Below, piece after piece: positions 10,701 to 20,500 of a stretch of 23,582 nt of DNA. Below the pieces are notes generated by a model. It made no database searches. It was not told the origin of the DNA and saw only the letters and a program-made list of their open reading frames with translations. The position numbers were made by a program, and so were the translations under genes. Source of the stretch: Saccoglossus kowalevskii (taxonomy: Eukaryota; Hemichordata; Enteropneusta; Harrimaniidae). Every line of letters begins with the position of its first letter. The first letter of the stretch is position 1. The stretch lies in NCBI RefSeq assembly GCF_000003605.2, contig NW_003151765.1, positions 76,243 to 99,824 on the forward strand. The letters run 5' to 3'.

Positions 10701-13700
10701 GTTTGACAATGCCACTAGCCCAAGATGGACTTCCTATTCAACGCGTTCACTGTGCGTAAAACACACTCTCGAACTTGACAATATTCACGTTCAGACCACT
10801 AAGCAAATAGATGGAAATACCAATTGAATAAATCATGAATATTGATGATTCGATTGCTGACCGGGATAGCTGCATTTAATGTTCATTTCTATGCAATGTA
10901 AAATCATATCGATGCTGTGGGCGGCAAAGGCTGACAGATTGTTTTGGTTCTGTGGCCGACTCTCATGGCACGGGTAATTGACATTTGCTGACTTTTTTTA
11001 CTATTCTGACGTGTTCTGGGCTGTATATAACAGCCAGACATTGACAAGTAAGTAGGTTGGTACTATAGTGAACAGCCCGGGACATAGTCAATATAGGAGT
11101 CTGAATCAGTTAGGCCCTGAAAATAGCGTCATCGCACAGTTTTTCTTTTTAATGAACAAAGTTCACATAACATTCTTATGCTTACAAATAATCCCATAAT
11201 TAATGACAAGTTGTTACTACCTTATACTAACAAATTCCCACTTCCGGTCCGATTAGACTTAAAATACAACACGAATATTCACTTTTGGGATTTTTGGTAT
11301 GTGTTGGTTCTTGGATATTTCAGCTTTGTCGTCCTGTACTTCATTTAGTAATTCAAACTTCCCAGATTGTGTAAAAACGGAGAGTTTCCTGATTTCAATA
11401 TTGAAAACGCCTTGGCTTAATTATTTGCTGGGGGACGGCCACTTAGGTACGTGCTCTGTAACTTGCAGCGCAATTCACAGGAAGCTGACAATCCCTAATA
11501 TTGCAAAATCGCCAGTTGTGAACTTTATCAGGATTGCCGTATGAAGTTACACATCATTCTAGCAAGGAAAAAATATTGATTACTTTTGTGCAGGTTATAT
11601 AATAAAATATATATAATTAATATTTCATTTTTGTTAGTATATCTTTATTTATTAAAATATGTACACATTATATCTAATTGGGGTGGGTATTGCCAAGCAA
11701 GTTTATAAAATTATAAACAAATATTTTCGTAAATAACACTGACCGCGAAATACGCCTTTGAGGACATATTACTGATGGAATATTTTATATTGCAATTTCT
11801 TACAATTTGAATTAGTTGTATTGCAATGCATTAGTAATAATGTAAATATATATATACAACCCTTTATTTCATTGTTGAGACTGAGTTATACAATTTGTTA
11901 CGTACTACAATTCATCTATATTAGAAAATGGTTATGGGGATTATTAATTTCAATAAACAATATTCAACTATCCTTTGCAACACCAATAAGATCATAATGG
12001 TAATGTTTATTGGTCTTTGAAACTAGAGGCATTATCAGAGCATGGGTCTTATTTTGGAACTCCTGCAAGGATGGTATTCCCAGAATAGTGCCAGTTGTTA
12101 AAGAAACATAAAACTTTAATTCTCGAAGGATGAAAGGACTAGTTACTGAGACAAAGCCCTACTCCCCGTGAAAGCCACTCACCGCGAAGCTACTAGTTTA
12201 TTGGCTAAATATATTTAAAATATACATAGAAATTGGATTGGCCTTGCGCACTAAAAGTGAAATATAAAAAAAGTAAATACAATTATTTGACTAGATGCAA
12301 CAAAGACTACTTAGGGGCCTTACATAAATTTGACGTCATGCGTCGGACGGCTATGGTGTAGAAGCCTTTGGCTGACCGGGGCGATGTGGATGACCGATAT
12401 ACCGATAGCGTCTGTCGAATGGTAGGAGCTCGAACAAATCATGTGCGGGATGAGACGTGTGAGTGATGATTCGTTCGGCTCGCTTGCCCAGGCGTTTCCA
12501 GTACACGTCGCAAAGAGGGGGAAGTTGGATCCCAATAATACGCGACACGCTCGCCACCACACCGTCCAGCCTCCGTAACTGATGTTACCAAACCACACCG
12601 TGACGGAAAGCATCAAGATACTCTCGATTCCGGAGTAGTAGAAGTTTAAGCAGCAGAGCAGTCTGCAAACGAAAACTTTTCAATCTTCGAAGGAAGAACA
12701 GCTGACGCTGGGCCTTTGTGACGCAGTGCTCGACATGCGCCGACCAGGTCAACTCGCTGGATATGTGGATGCCGAGAAACTTGAAGCAGTCAACGCGCGC
12801 CGTAAATGACCAATAGAGAGATAGGCGTCTTTTCCGACGAAAATCGACGACCATCTCCTTTGTTTTGGTCACATTCAGCTGGAGTTGTTCTCAGCACACC
12901 ACACAACCAGCACGTCAGCCTGGTAGTGGTAGTCGCGTTCATCTGCTCTTCGAATTAACCTAGCGACGGTTGTGTCATCGGCGAATTTTACAATCTGACG
13001 TCATCAAAGAATAGAGGAAGGGGCTCAGTACACAGACCTTTGGGCGCCCCTGCGTTCAAGGTCATCGAGCTTGAAAACTTCCTGCCGATTATCACAACAA
13101 GACCAATTCACAGATACATGGCAGACTTAGATTTAACATTTTGGTAAAATCGTATTAAAGGCAGAACTAAAATCAATAAAAAGAAGCCTAGCATATATAG
13201 GATGAACCTTTTGAATCAAGATGTTTTAGTACACTCATTGTATAAAGTAAGAGATACCGCGTCGACTACCGACCTGTTTGATCTGTAGGCAAATTGAAGC
13301 GAGTCCAGCATGCGTGTAATCAATGACTTGAGAAATTTGAGAACAAATGATTCCAGTATGCCAACAGGCGTCAATGCAACAGGCCGATAATCATTAATTT
13401 CAAGGATGAAATCACTGGCTTCTTTGGTACAGAGACAATAATTGACTGTTCAAAAATAGCAGGTACATGTAAAATGCGCAAAGACCAGTTGTAAAGCCGG
13501 GTAAAAACACTGGCTAGCTGAGAAGCACAGAGCTTGGATGGGCGCGGACTAATGTTGTCGGGACCCAACGCTTTCCTCCCATTCAATTGGCTGAATGCAC
13601 ACCGAGTGTCCTCAGTCCTGGCAATAAATGGTGATGTCAATAGGTCTGGATCCATCTTCGTTCATCAACACAATACTATAAAAAGAGTTCAACTTATCTG

Positions 13701-15714
13701 GAAGCTCAGAATCGTCGGGGATCTTGCCAGCGGCTGATATAAATTTATAATCCGCAATACGCTACGCCGCTTGCCAAAGCGCACGGGAGTCGTCTGAATC
13801 AAGTTTCTCGTCCAACTTGCATTTTCTTGATATAATTGCACTGTTCAGGTCACGTTTAGCCTCTGTCAAAAGGGCCTTGATACACATGTGTAAATCAGTA
13901 ATTAATATACTGTCATGATTTATTTCTATGTGCCGAGAGATGGGTCACTGATACGACTTGATAGCTAGTTGCCAGTGAATATCTGGTTTATATCATTCAA
14001 CACATTTCCATAATCTGTCACCATTTAGACCTATGCGGCGTCTTGGTCGGAACTGAAATCATTGACTGGAACTAAATCTGACAGTTTGATATGTGTAGTT
14101 TCCCGATATAGCAGACGATTAATCAGTAGATATGACGTGTTATATACTTTGTGTGGCTACATGTGAGTAGAATGTGTGAAGGCTACGCCTTAAGCTTTTA
14201 AACTCCCCTGTAATTGGTTAAGGTTTGGAGGAGTGAATAAAGAGTAGTCTTGGTCAGTCGTGGGAGCTGGTCACACGAGCAGAGACGTGGCGAGGACTCC
14301 ACGGGGGGGGGGGGCGAGCCAGTCTTGGCAGTTCCCACAGAGCGACAGAGTCTAGAGTTGACACGTATTCTACATGTGTGTGTGTCTTTGTTCAGCCGAA
14401 AGGTTGCGAACTCCCCGATCCCTGGTACCTGAGATGAAGGTTTAATAACACGATAATTAAGCTGTCATATACTGTAAATTGGGGTCGCACTTCCCAGTTT
14501 GTTAATGAAACGCACTGTTTGAATTAACAACACGTGTGTCAGATTTTGAATTAAAATCAAAACAGTAGTGGTTTAGTATTTTTGGAAATGTGTTTTCTGA
14601 GTTTTTTCAACACTATTTGGTGAGAATTAGGCACATTGTTAGAAGACATAAATGTTTTATTATAATGTTTATTTATTTATAGGAGATTTATGGATTAGTA
14701 TATCTGATATTATGCCCAGCAGAACTAACAAAATCGAGCAAAGAGAAATTAATCTATAATCCGGGATTCGCATTAAAACCTCGCGTATACGAGATACGTC
14801 ATTGGCCTAACTAACTGACCACCAAATAATAGTATGTACTCTTACAATGCGTACAACTGGAAATCAAAACACGTGGCGTAACACCGTGTGGCCTTATGAA
14901 GTTCAATACTCCGCCATTGGTGGAGGGTAGTGGTTCGAAAATGCATTTCAATGTGTTACGGACATAAACATATATAAAAGTGATTGACCGTGGAACGCAT
15001 CATTTTATATATTTTGCTCACTTCCAAAAATGTATATTTTCTGGTGCTGACACTTGCGTGACTACACACGTGTTTTGGTAATAATTGTTCTTTTTAACCA
15101 CGGTGAAAGTAGACGTATTTTTATAGTATGTCTCGATTACAAAATGTGTTACATGCCATAACATCCCCGAAACAGTGTATATCGTCATAGTAACCAAGAT
15201 GAATATGGCAACCGTCAATATGGATAACTTTGAGTAATACTGTTTGATAGGTACCAGTCAGGTCATGGGTCACATGGTACCTGTGTAGATCATTGACGTA
15301 GCAGATCTAGATGCAGATATACAGTCATGTGATCCTCATCGTGTCCATGTTGAAGCTTGAAAGAATTCAATGGTTTCATCGTATGTAAATGTTTTTGTCA
15401 TGGCTCTTATGATGACATAAACATTGATCTCACATGTCAACATATAACAGAATACTAATAGGGAATTATCAGTAGCAATGCCGAACTATATGTGATAGGT
15501 TATCTTACGCGTGTTTGTAAGAGCGTGTAGAAACCCAACACCGTTACACTCGCACTAAAATTAACATACCTGCTTTCGGATAGCTCACAACAAACACGTC
15601 ATCATCACGACAATTCACGATATCTGGTGAATCGAGAATTTTTATATTAACGATGTCTTGAAATGCTGCACCCTGGTATTCAATAGTGCCCGGTACTATA
15701 ACCTTATCGTCCAT
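4613..15714 (-). CDS. Sulfotransferase gene A (7 exons, one frameshift in exon 3)
   Basis: Paralogue of gene B with exons 15570-15714, 8219-8333, 7627-7841, 6782-6911, 6127-6221, 5248-5419 and 4613-4722 and the same splice phases. Without the frameshift it would encode 326 aa, about 83% identical to gene B by eye. Visible motifs are [25 protein letters not shown] and RKGIVGDW, ending SGLVFDFY. Exon 3 is 215 nt instead of 214: a run of seven A on the plus strand (7657-7663) adds one base after PYKFF. Translation then runs into a stop at 7640-7642, giving about 153 aa without the 3'-phosphate site. All other exons are open with mainly conservative differences, so this is either a recent null allele or a homopolymer sequence error. 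Intron 1 is 7,236 bp against 1,601 bp in gene B because it carries repeats and retroelements. Confidence 0.85.
5182..5260. repeat. 40-bp tandem duplication over the exon 6 splice donor of gene A
   Basis: Units 5182-5220 and 5221-5260 abut head to tail and agree at about three quarters of positions (GTTTAC, TGATATA, TTTGC.GA.AAA). The second unit contains the real donor and the last coding bases of exon 6. The first is a diverged copy inside intron 6. Confidence 0.6.
5248..5419 (-). CDS. Gene A exon 6
   Basis: [20 protein letters not shown], then [19 protein letters not shown] and SFIRK; acceptor TTTGTAG, donor GTATTT, 172 nt. Its 3' end and donor are partly repeated in the adjacent intron (5182-5220). 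Confidence 0.92.
5420..6126 (-). other. Gene A intron 5, alignable with gene B intron 5
   Basis: No gene of its own. Stretches from about 5640 to 5965 match 18460-18965 of gene B intron 5 (GTGTCATG.CTTATTTT, GTAATCTATTCAC, TTGCTATATT), confirming segmental duplication. Elsewhere it is AT-rich with no recognised element. Confidence 0.6.
6127..6221 (-). CDS. Gene A exon 5
   Basis: [19 protein letters not shown] followed by [12 protein letters not shown]; acceptor TTGATAG, donor GTTAG, 95 nt, identical in length and phase to gene B exon 5. Confidence 0.9.
6638..6728. repeat. Imperfect 90-bp palindrome in gene A intron 4
   Basis: Left arm 6638-6675 and right arm 6690-6728 are complementary in blocks: CAGATTTGTC with GACAAATCTG, AAGAGCAT with ATGCTCTT, TTGAC with GTCAA. 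The centre is GTCGGCTTCGTCTCA. Gene B intron 4 has no matching hairpin, so it was probably gained in gene A, as a foldback or MITE-like insertion. No clear target-site duplication was seen. Confidence 0.55.
6782..6911 (-). CDS. Gene A exon 4 (3'-phosphate binding site)
   Basis: [19 protein letters not shown], then [13 protein letters not shown]; acceptor TTTACAG, donor GTAAG, 130 nt as in gene B. Six residues differ from gene B. Confidence 0.92.
6912..7626 (-). other. Gene A intron 3, no internal feature
   Basis: 715 bp against 438 bp in gene B. AT-rich. No repeat, RNA gene or extra exon was recognised. Confidence 0.5.
7627..7841 (-). CDS. Gene A exon 3, frameshifted in an A7 run
   Basis: Acceptor TTACAG, starts [12 protein letters not shown], includes [12 protein letters not shown] and [12 protein letters not shown] (catalytic His). 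After PYKFF the frame changes. The other frame carries the expected [12 protein letters not shown] up to donor GTTAAG at 7627. Length 215 nt against 214 in gene B localises a single extra base to 7657-7663. Confidence 0.88.
8219..8333 (-). CDS. Gene A exon 2
   Basis: Acceptor ACATAG, then the codons giving [16 protein letters not shown] through [11 protein letters not shown], donor GTAAG, 115 nt, phase 1 in and phase 2 out. Nearly identical in protein to gene B exon 2. Confidence 0.92.
8563..8578. repeat. ATT microsatellite
   Basis: Short ATT trinucleotide run at about the point where gene A intron 1 stops matching the other copies. Confidence 0.6.
8693..8817. repeat. GC-rich inverted repeat in gene A intron 1
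   Basis: GTCGTCACCTGCGC (8695-8708) and GCGTAGGTGACGAC (8804-8817) are inverted copies matching at 13 of 14 positions, with 95 bp between them. The segment is much richer in GC than its surroundings and includes a second small dyad, TGCCG...CGGCA, just upstream. It could be a small non-autonomous DNA transposon; no target-site duplication was identified. Confidence 0.4.
9499..9787. repeat. Dispersed direct repeat, copy 1
   Basis: Matches 11213-11469 in the same orientation. The segments 9614-9787 and 11296-11469 are both 174 bp and align without a gap at roughly 85% identity by eye (GTGTTGGTTCTTGGATATTT, GGGGACGGCC or GAGGGACGGCC, ACTTGCAGC). The 5' part has small indels. The family is not recognised. 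Confidence 0.65.
10124..10532. repeat. Two-unit tandem repeat (about 220 and 180 bp)
   Basis: Unit 1 (10124-10346) and unit 2 (10354-10532) share CTCACC, GTTATTA, ATTCACG.TCCAAATTTT, TAATAAATAA, CCTCGAC.TTTTT and CTCG.AAAGGCA in the same order. Unit 2 lacks roughly 45 bp from the middle of unit 1. It lies between the two dispersed repeats. No family recognised. Confidence 0.6.
11213..11469. repeat. Dispersed direct repeat, copy 2
   Basis: Partner of 9499-9787, 1.7 kb away. It contains most of an 81-codon open frame (11299-11544), but copy 1 has a stop in that frame, so coding is not supported. The two could be flanks of a mobile element or independent insertions. Confidence 0.65.
12300..13915 (-). 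mobile_element. Degenerate non-LTR retrotransposon (LINE) fragment, reverse transcriptase
   Basis: Minus-strand translation in shifting frames gives ordered RT segments: AKRDLNSA and DSRALWQAA (about 13760-13880), [15 protein letters not shown] (13535-13600), VSVPKKP and [10 protein letters not shown] (about 13365-13440), [14 protein letters not shown] (about 13150-13190), the catalytic FADD at 12974-12985, [15 protein letters not shown] and FKFLGIHIS with [13 protein letters not shown] (12680-12872), then IIGIQLPPL and [13 protein letters not shown] (12400-12550). Several frameshifts and stops separate them, and no endonuclease domain was found, so the copy is 5'-truncated and dead. Motif style fits the Jockey superfamily (CR1/L2/Rex1-like); the clade is an inference. 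It sits inside intron 1 of gene A, in the same orientation. Confidence 0.85.
14138..14450 (+). mobile_element. Candidate solo LTR
   Basis: The 313-bp segment starts TGTTATATAC and ends TTTAATAACA, so its ends form a TGTTAT/ATAACA inverted repeat of the LTR type. Inside are AATAAA at 14236-14241, followed by a GC-rich stretch with a G12 run (14303-14314) and a U5-like 3' part ending shortly after TGGTACCTGAG. No matching target-site duplication flanks it (TGACG before, CGATA after) and no internal retroelement sequence adjoins it. Confidence 0.5.
15570..15714 (-). CDS. Gene A exon 1
   Basis: ATG at 15712-15714; begins [13 protein letters not shown] and ends FVVSYPKA with donor GTATG, 48 codons plus one base exactly as in gene B. 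About 12 of 48 residues differ from gene B. It is assigned to gene A because it lies between the end of gene B and exon 2 of gene A in the right orientation and phase; the link spans 7.2 kb, so it is inferred rather than seen. Confidence 0.82.
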
Positions 15715-17145
15715 TATTCAGTGCATTTATATTAACGGCATGACGGGTCCCCTAGGTTAGTCAAGCTTGATATAGTTAGAAGCACGATTTTAATTTTAGT
15801 CCTCGTACCCTGGCACATATTTTTTATTTATACAATTTAGGAATAGCTTTTCACCACGCAAATAGTCCATCGCAGTTATTACTTTTAAATGCTTTCAAAG
15901 AATCTGGCGACCCATTTGATGAAAGAGAAAATATTGGCAACATAAATCAATGATGCGTAAATCGCTGTTTAAAAAAAGAATTTTCCCTGTGTGATTTTCC
16001 TGCTTTAGGATTTGTCAACACAATAATGAAATCGGTGACAAGGTCAGTGTATGACATCTGAACTAGTCGATGTGATTTAAATCTCAGTCAGGATGTGGAC
16101 GGTTGGATATATGTCTTCCGTTGCTTACCGCCCAAAATATGCATGTAATACAAAGGATTGGTCATTCATCAAACCTTCTAAATACCTATGTCCATCGCGC
16201 ATTAGAATCCTCTCTCTGTTTCCTCATGTGTACCGATATTGTAATTTTTGATAGTTATCATTTCTACTACAATGTCACTGATAACGTTTTGCTATCAGCA
16301 TGCTTTCCGGGTATTATATATACGGGTATCATTTGCATACCAGTTGGTATAGAAGTGCGTATCAGTATTGACAAATTCATGATCAAGAAGTTGGTCGGAT
16401 ATTTGTAAATTTGAAAGATTAGTGAAATCTCCAAATATTCTTGGCGAAAAACGCCTGAAAACTGTTATTCTGGATCCGTCTCTGAACGTCATTGGTTTTC
16501 AAACAGATAGTGGCGTATATGTTTAGAACCTGGTATATTATATATTGTATGACATTTTCGTTTGTCACTGCGCATTCGTGTTGCAGTACTGAAATTAGAC
16601 TAACATGTTGGTCTAGAAGTGGGTATGTAATTACTGAAAACAGTGGTTTGGAAATGGATGGTGTCAATAGATGAGAATTGTTATTAATTTACTACAATTA
16701 TCTTTTACAATATGGGAGAACGGAAGTTAATTATAGGTTTTGCTCAGACATGGCAACACATGTAAATACGATTTTGTGTTTGCAACAAATGAAAATAGTT
16801 TACCCATTGATAAGTAACTAACACGAGATTTGTTTTGCCTCACACAGTGTGCTTGATTTCCCCCCGTTAATACATCCACTGTTTCGCTGGCCTGTGGACG
16901 TGATGACTGTTTAAAGGGCAAAAAAGTGAGATCCCGCTGGAATGTACGCCCAATAACTATTCCATGTTTCCAAGTACTTGTTGTCAGAAGGAGGGAGTTC
17001 GATTCCTGGCAAATGTCGCAATGGTAACATGTCAGGTTTTACCATTGAATTAACACAGCTAAATGGTGTGCAATAGTAATATATAAACACACATATAATT
17101 CTATCAGTAAATTGCAAGGGATAGCATGCTTGCTTTTCAATATGT
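15715..17145. other. Intergenic between genes A and B
   Basis: The stretch near 15715-15770 is the leader of gene A. About 16965-17110 aligns with the 3' flank of gene A (4425-4610). Open frames near 16103-16408 show no family signature and no counterpart in the other copies. No RNA gene was recognised. Confidence 0.5.
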
Positions 17146-17151
17146 TTTATT
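17146..17151 (-). terminator. Possible polyadenylation signal of gene B
   Basis: AATAAA on the minus strand 257 bases beyond the stop codon, with TTTT-rich plus-strand context. The motif is common in AT-rich DNA, so this is only the first plausible site. Confidence 0.3.
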
Positions 17152-17368
17152 TAAGTACGATAACCAACCCTTAGATTTATGATTGACAACTTACATTTGT
17201 CTACATGTTAGTAGTTTTTTTTATATTTGTTATGTAATGTTATGAATAACCGCAATATTGAATCTGACATTGATTGAATACTGTTTCGAATCAAATTCAA
17301 TACACTTGCAAACAAAATAAAAGCATTTCCTTACAATGCAGTGATGAGAGATATACCAAGGAGAAGTA

Positions 17369-17370
<2 letters not shown>

Positions 17371-17406
<36 letters not shown>
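17371..17406. repeat. (TTG)12 / (CAA)12 microsatellite in the 3' UTR of gene B
   Basis: Twelve perfect TTG units end two bases before the stop codon complement TTA at 17408-17410. On the transcript it reads TAA A then CAA repeats, so it lies wholly in the 3' UTR. Gene A has no such tract at the same place. Confidence 0.9.
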
Positions 17407-17407
<1 letters not shown>

Positions 17408-17410
<3 letters not shown>

Positions 17411-17514
17411 CCACTCAAAAACTAATCCCGAGTCTTTCATTCGGCTTTCATACATCTTCTCGAATTGTGCGTTCTGAGCCACAGTAAAATGATTTACCCA
17501 GTCACCGACGATCC
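17408..17514 (-). CDS. Gene B exon 7 (C-terminus, stop)
   Basis: Completes G291 of RKG and gives [13 protein letters not shown] (292-304) to the end SGLVFEW with stop TAA at 17408-17410. Acceptor ATTATAG. The (CAA)n tract begins one base after the stop. The dimer motif usually read K...TV...E is here V...TV...A. Confidence 0.9.
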
Positions 17515-20500
17515 CTATAATAGAAAACGGTAAGATTTAGTTTTTCCCCGGCTCTTCTAAATACATATATATAGAATGTCACTCTCCACAGTGAAGGCGT
17601 GTTACTACCAGAATGTTGTCCGTTCGCACACGTGAATCATACTGGTATAAAAACTCTCTGTGTGTTGTTGGGGTGGATTACAAAATGGTATTCTTTGCAA
17701 AAAAATCTATATGTGACATGGTTAGCATTCGATTCGATATGACATTTCAGCACTGTGTTGACCTCAATAATTGCTATAATCATTTAAGATAATGATAAGG
17801 GAAAATTTATTTTAGGTATCGTCCAGATAAGGCAAATCATGTGAGTTACATAATACGGTATACTCGTTATGGCCTCATGTAATGTAACTAAATAAACATA
17901 CTCTAGTTAGTTAGTGAGTGAGTGAATTCATTATTTTTAACACGATAATATATTCGAATTCAAATCAATATATATATTATGTTGCAACATTTTTGTAAAA
18001 ACATATTAATTAATTGTTAATATTAATTGTTACAACGGTTCACCCATTGATATAATTACCTTTGCGGACAAAGCTAACAGTTTGGTTGTCAACTTTTTTT
18101 TCCATAAGGTTTACTGACTTGTTTTCCTTCATTTTCTTAATTGTAGAATATTCCACAATTATTTGCATGACGTCATCGGTGACTTCAATATCTAGGAACA
18201 GAGCAATTTTCTTTATAGTAGCCCTGATATCCTACAAATTAAAGTAGAATGATAATCAAAGTAATATTATAAACATTTCGCCTGAGTTAATTAAATATAT
18301 TATTTGATAAATAGAACGTAAACTGCAATCCGTGTTCCGTTTTTGTATTATAAATCACAGTATTACGTGATTGGTAACTGCAAAACATGTAATATTAACA
18401 CACATTTTATATAATGAGTTAATAACTGATAACATTCTGACCAACTGTGATATTTCCTACCATACTGCTGATAATAATATTTAGTCAAGGATCGAAGCAA
18501 GGAGGTGACCACATCACCACTACGGTGTGAACAATTCAGTTTCTATACGTAAATAAGTTCGACGTGGACGCACAGTAGATTTTGTTCGTGTAATAGCATA
18601 GGGTAAACTACTGAAACGTCTATCTTCCATATTCTCTTTTTATTTTTTTGAAAATATACTCCCCGTCAAATTGTTTTATTATCTCGAGTTTCCAAAAAAT
18701 CAAATAAATGATCTAATTGAGCGTGTCATGTCTTATTTTTGCCATTGGTGTGCCAGTATTAACTTCGTAATCAGTGATCATAGTAATAATACCTTTATAT
18801 CAAAATTTGTCCCTGACCGCAATTGTTCACATATGACATTGTATAGCAAGTAATCTATTCACTATCAAGATTTTTTAATAATTGTCATGAAAGTGTTGTT
18901 CACCGTTTACATTGGATGCAGACATGAGTTTAACATTCTGTAAATGTTGCATCCTTGCTATATTTCCGTAATGAATTGTTCAGCAACATCACAAAAAATA
19001 TTTCTGTTACAGTACAACGAGGTATATCATGCCAACAAATTTAAGTTACACTTTCTACATATAGATGATCTAACCTTCTTCATATCTTCATACTTTAGAA
19101 ATATAATATTATCTTCTTCTTCGTGTTTATGCCAATCCAACACGTGATCAAACCAGTCACCAAATCCGCCTACAATTACAGTGGCGTATACAATTATTAC
19201 ACGAAATTTGATACATTAAACTGTACTATTATCAGAAATGTGTTTATTTTTACTTTAGTTAGTTCATATATTTAAATTTATTAAATCGATGTATTGTTTA
19301 AGTGGCTAGAAGATGTTCTGTATTTTTACCACATTACGCAATGTTTGAGAATATAGCCAAATGTTCTCGACCGAAATATGACGGTCTCTCAGTAGGCAAC
19401 CAGCTAAACAAATAGGAAAATGACGCACTGGTGGTTTGAAGAACACTTAGTAAGGCAGTGTATTGGTACGCACTGGGTCAAGCACCGTCAGTCTATAGTC
19501 ATACGTTGGGCCAGTCAGTCAGTCAGCTAACATCCAGTAGAGAACTCATTCATTAGTAGTTGAGAATCAGAGCTTAGTTTGAATTATAACGATTGATGTG
19601 TTGTTAATCGATAGATTGTTGATTAGACAAAGATTGCATGCAGTGTCAACTTTCATCACGTCATTGGAACATACAGACGACAAACACACTATATTACGTA
19701 CGATTTTTTGCTTTTGCCGTAATGAGTGATCAATCATGACCGGAAATCGACTTATACTGTTTCAATATATTTGTGTATTTGTTTAAGCTTGATGGAATTG
19801 TGCCAATATAATATAATGTGATTAAAACAAACGTTACTATAGTACATATGCTATCATTTAATGTTAAACGGATTATGATTTTTCTTACCTTTACCACTGA
19901 CAAATAACTGATAAAAATGGTTCCAAGACTTAATGTGATTTCCAACCACAGGCATAAGTTGCATCATATAGTATAGCGATACTGCTGTGTCTTTGGGGTT
20001 ACGAGCAACATAGATAATCTGTAAAAAAAAAATATACGGTGTTTTTGAATCTATAAATACAAAATATTTAGAAGGAAACGTGAAAAAATGAAGCTTCTTT
20101 GTTCCTTCCTAGCAACATGTATGAGAGCATTACCTTTATTTCCGATTCGCCCCTTTGTAATTTGTTGACTGAATGGATAAGTGTTCGCGGGGAGTTAGAT
20201 GTAATCTCGGATCATTGGACTGAACACACGGAGCGATTAATTTGTTTCTGTGGGGCTGGGTTTCACATGAATAATGAACTACGCTGTGAATACAATCATA
20301 TGAGTGTACAATATGCAGAATAACTGAGACACGTGTGTGGGATTATGGTAATAAACGTACGGTCTGAACGTTTCAAATAATAAGTTAAGGCAGAGTAAAG
20401 ACAGTTGTCATTGTTCAACTTGATATCAGGGTGCAAGAAGTTCTCATATACTATACCTTGCATTTCTTTTCGAGTGCTTGTGAAGGAAAGAATTGGTACG

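Larger units (their letters stand above)
8334..15569 (-). other. Gene A intron 1, expanded to 7.2 kb
   Basis: The first ~200 bp (8334-8540) and the junction with exon 1 resemble the other copies. From about 8545 onward the sequence has no counterpart in gene B intron 1. It contains the inverted repeat at 8693-8817, direct repeats at 9499 and 11213, tandem repeat 10124-10532, the LINE fragment 12300-13915 and the candidate LTR 14138-14450. Stretches 11545-12240 and 14451-15540 are AT-rich without a recognised element. Confidence 0.6.

Noticed and set aside
9499..11469. Reading the two direct repeats as LTRs of one retroelement
   Set aside because: No TG...CA ends, primer-binding site, polypurine tract or gag-pol sequence was seen between them.
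11299..11544. 81-codon plus-strand open frame over repeat copy 2
   Set aside because: The aligned copy 1 has a stop in the same frame and no protein signature is visible.
16103..16408. 101-codon plus-strand open frame in the A-B intergenic region
   Set aside because: No recognisable domain, biased to AT-rich codons, no counterpart near the other copies.
17230..17418. Minus-strand open frame with a run of 12 glutamines
   Set aside because: It is the CAA microsatellite read out of frame across the gene B stop and 3' UTR; the sulfotransferase frame ends at 17408.
17274..17477. Plus-strand open frame with a poly-valine run
   Set aside because: Antisense reading of the same microsatellite and of gene B exon 7.
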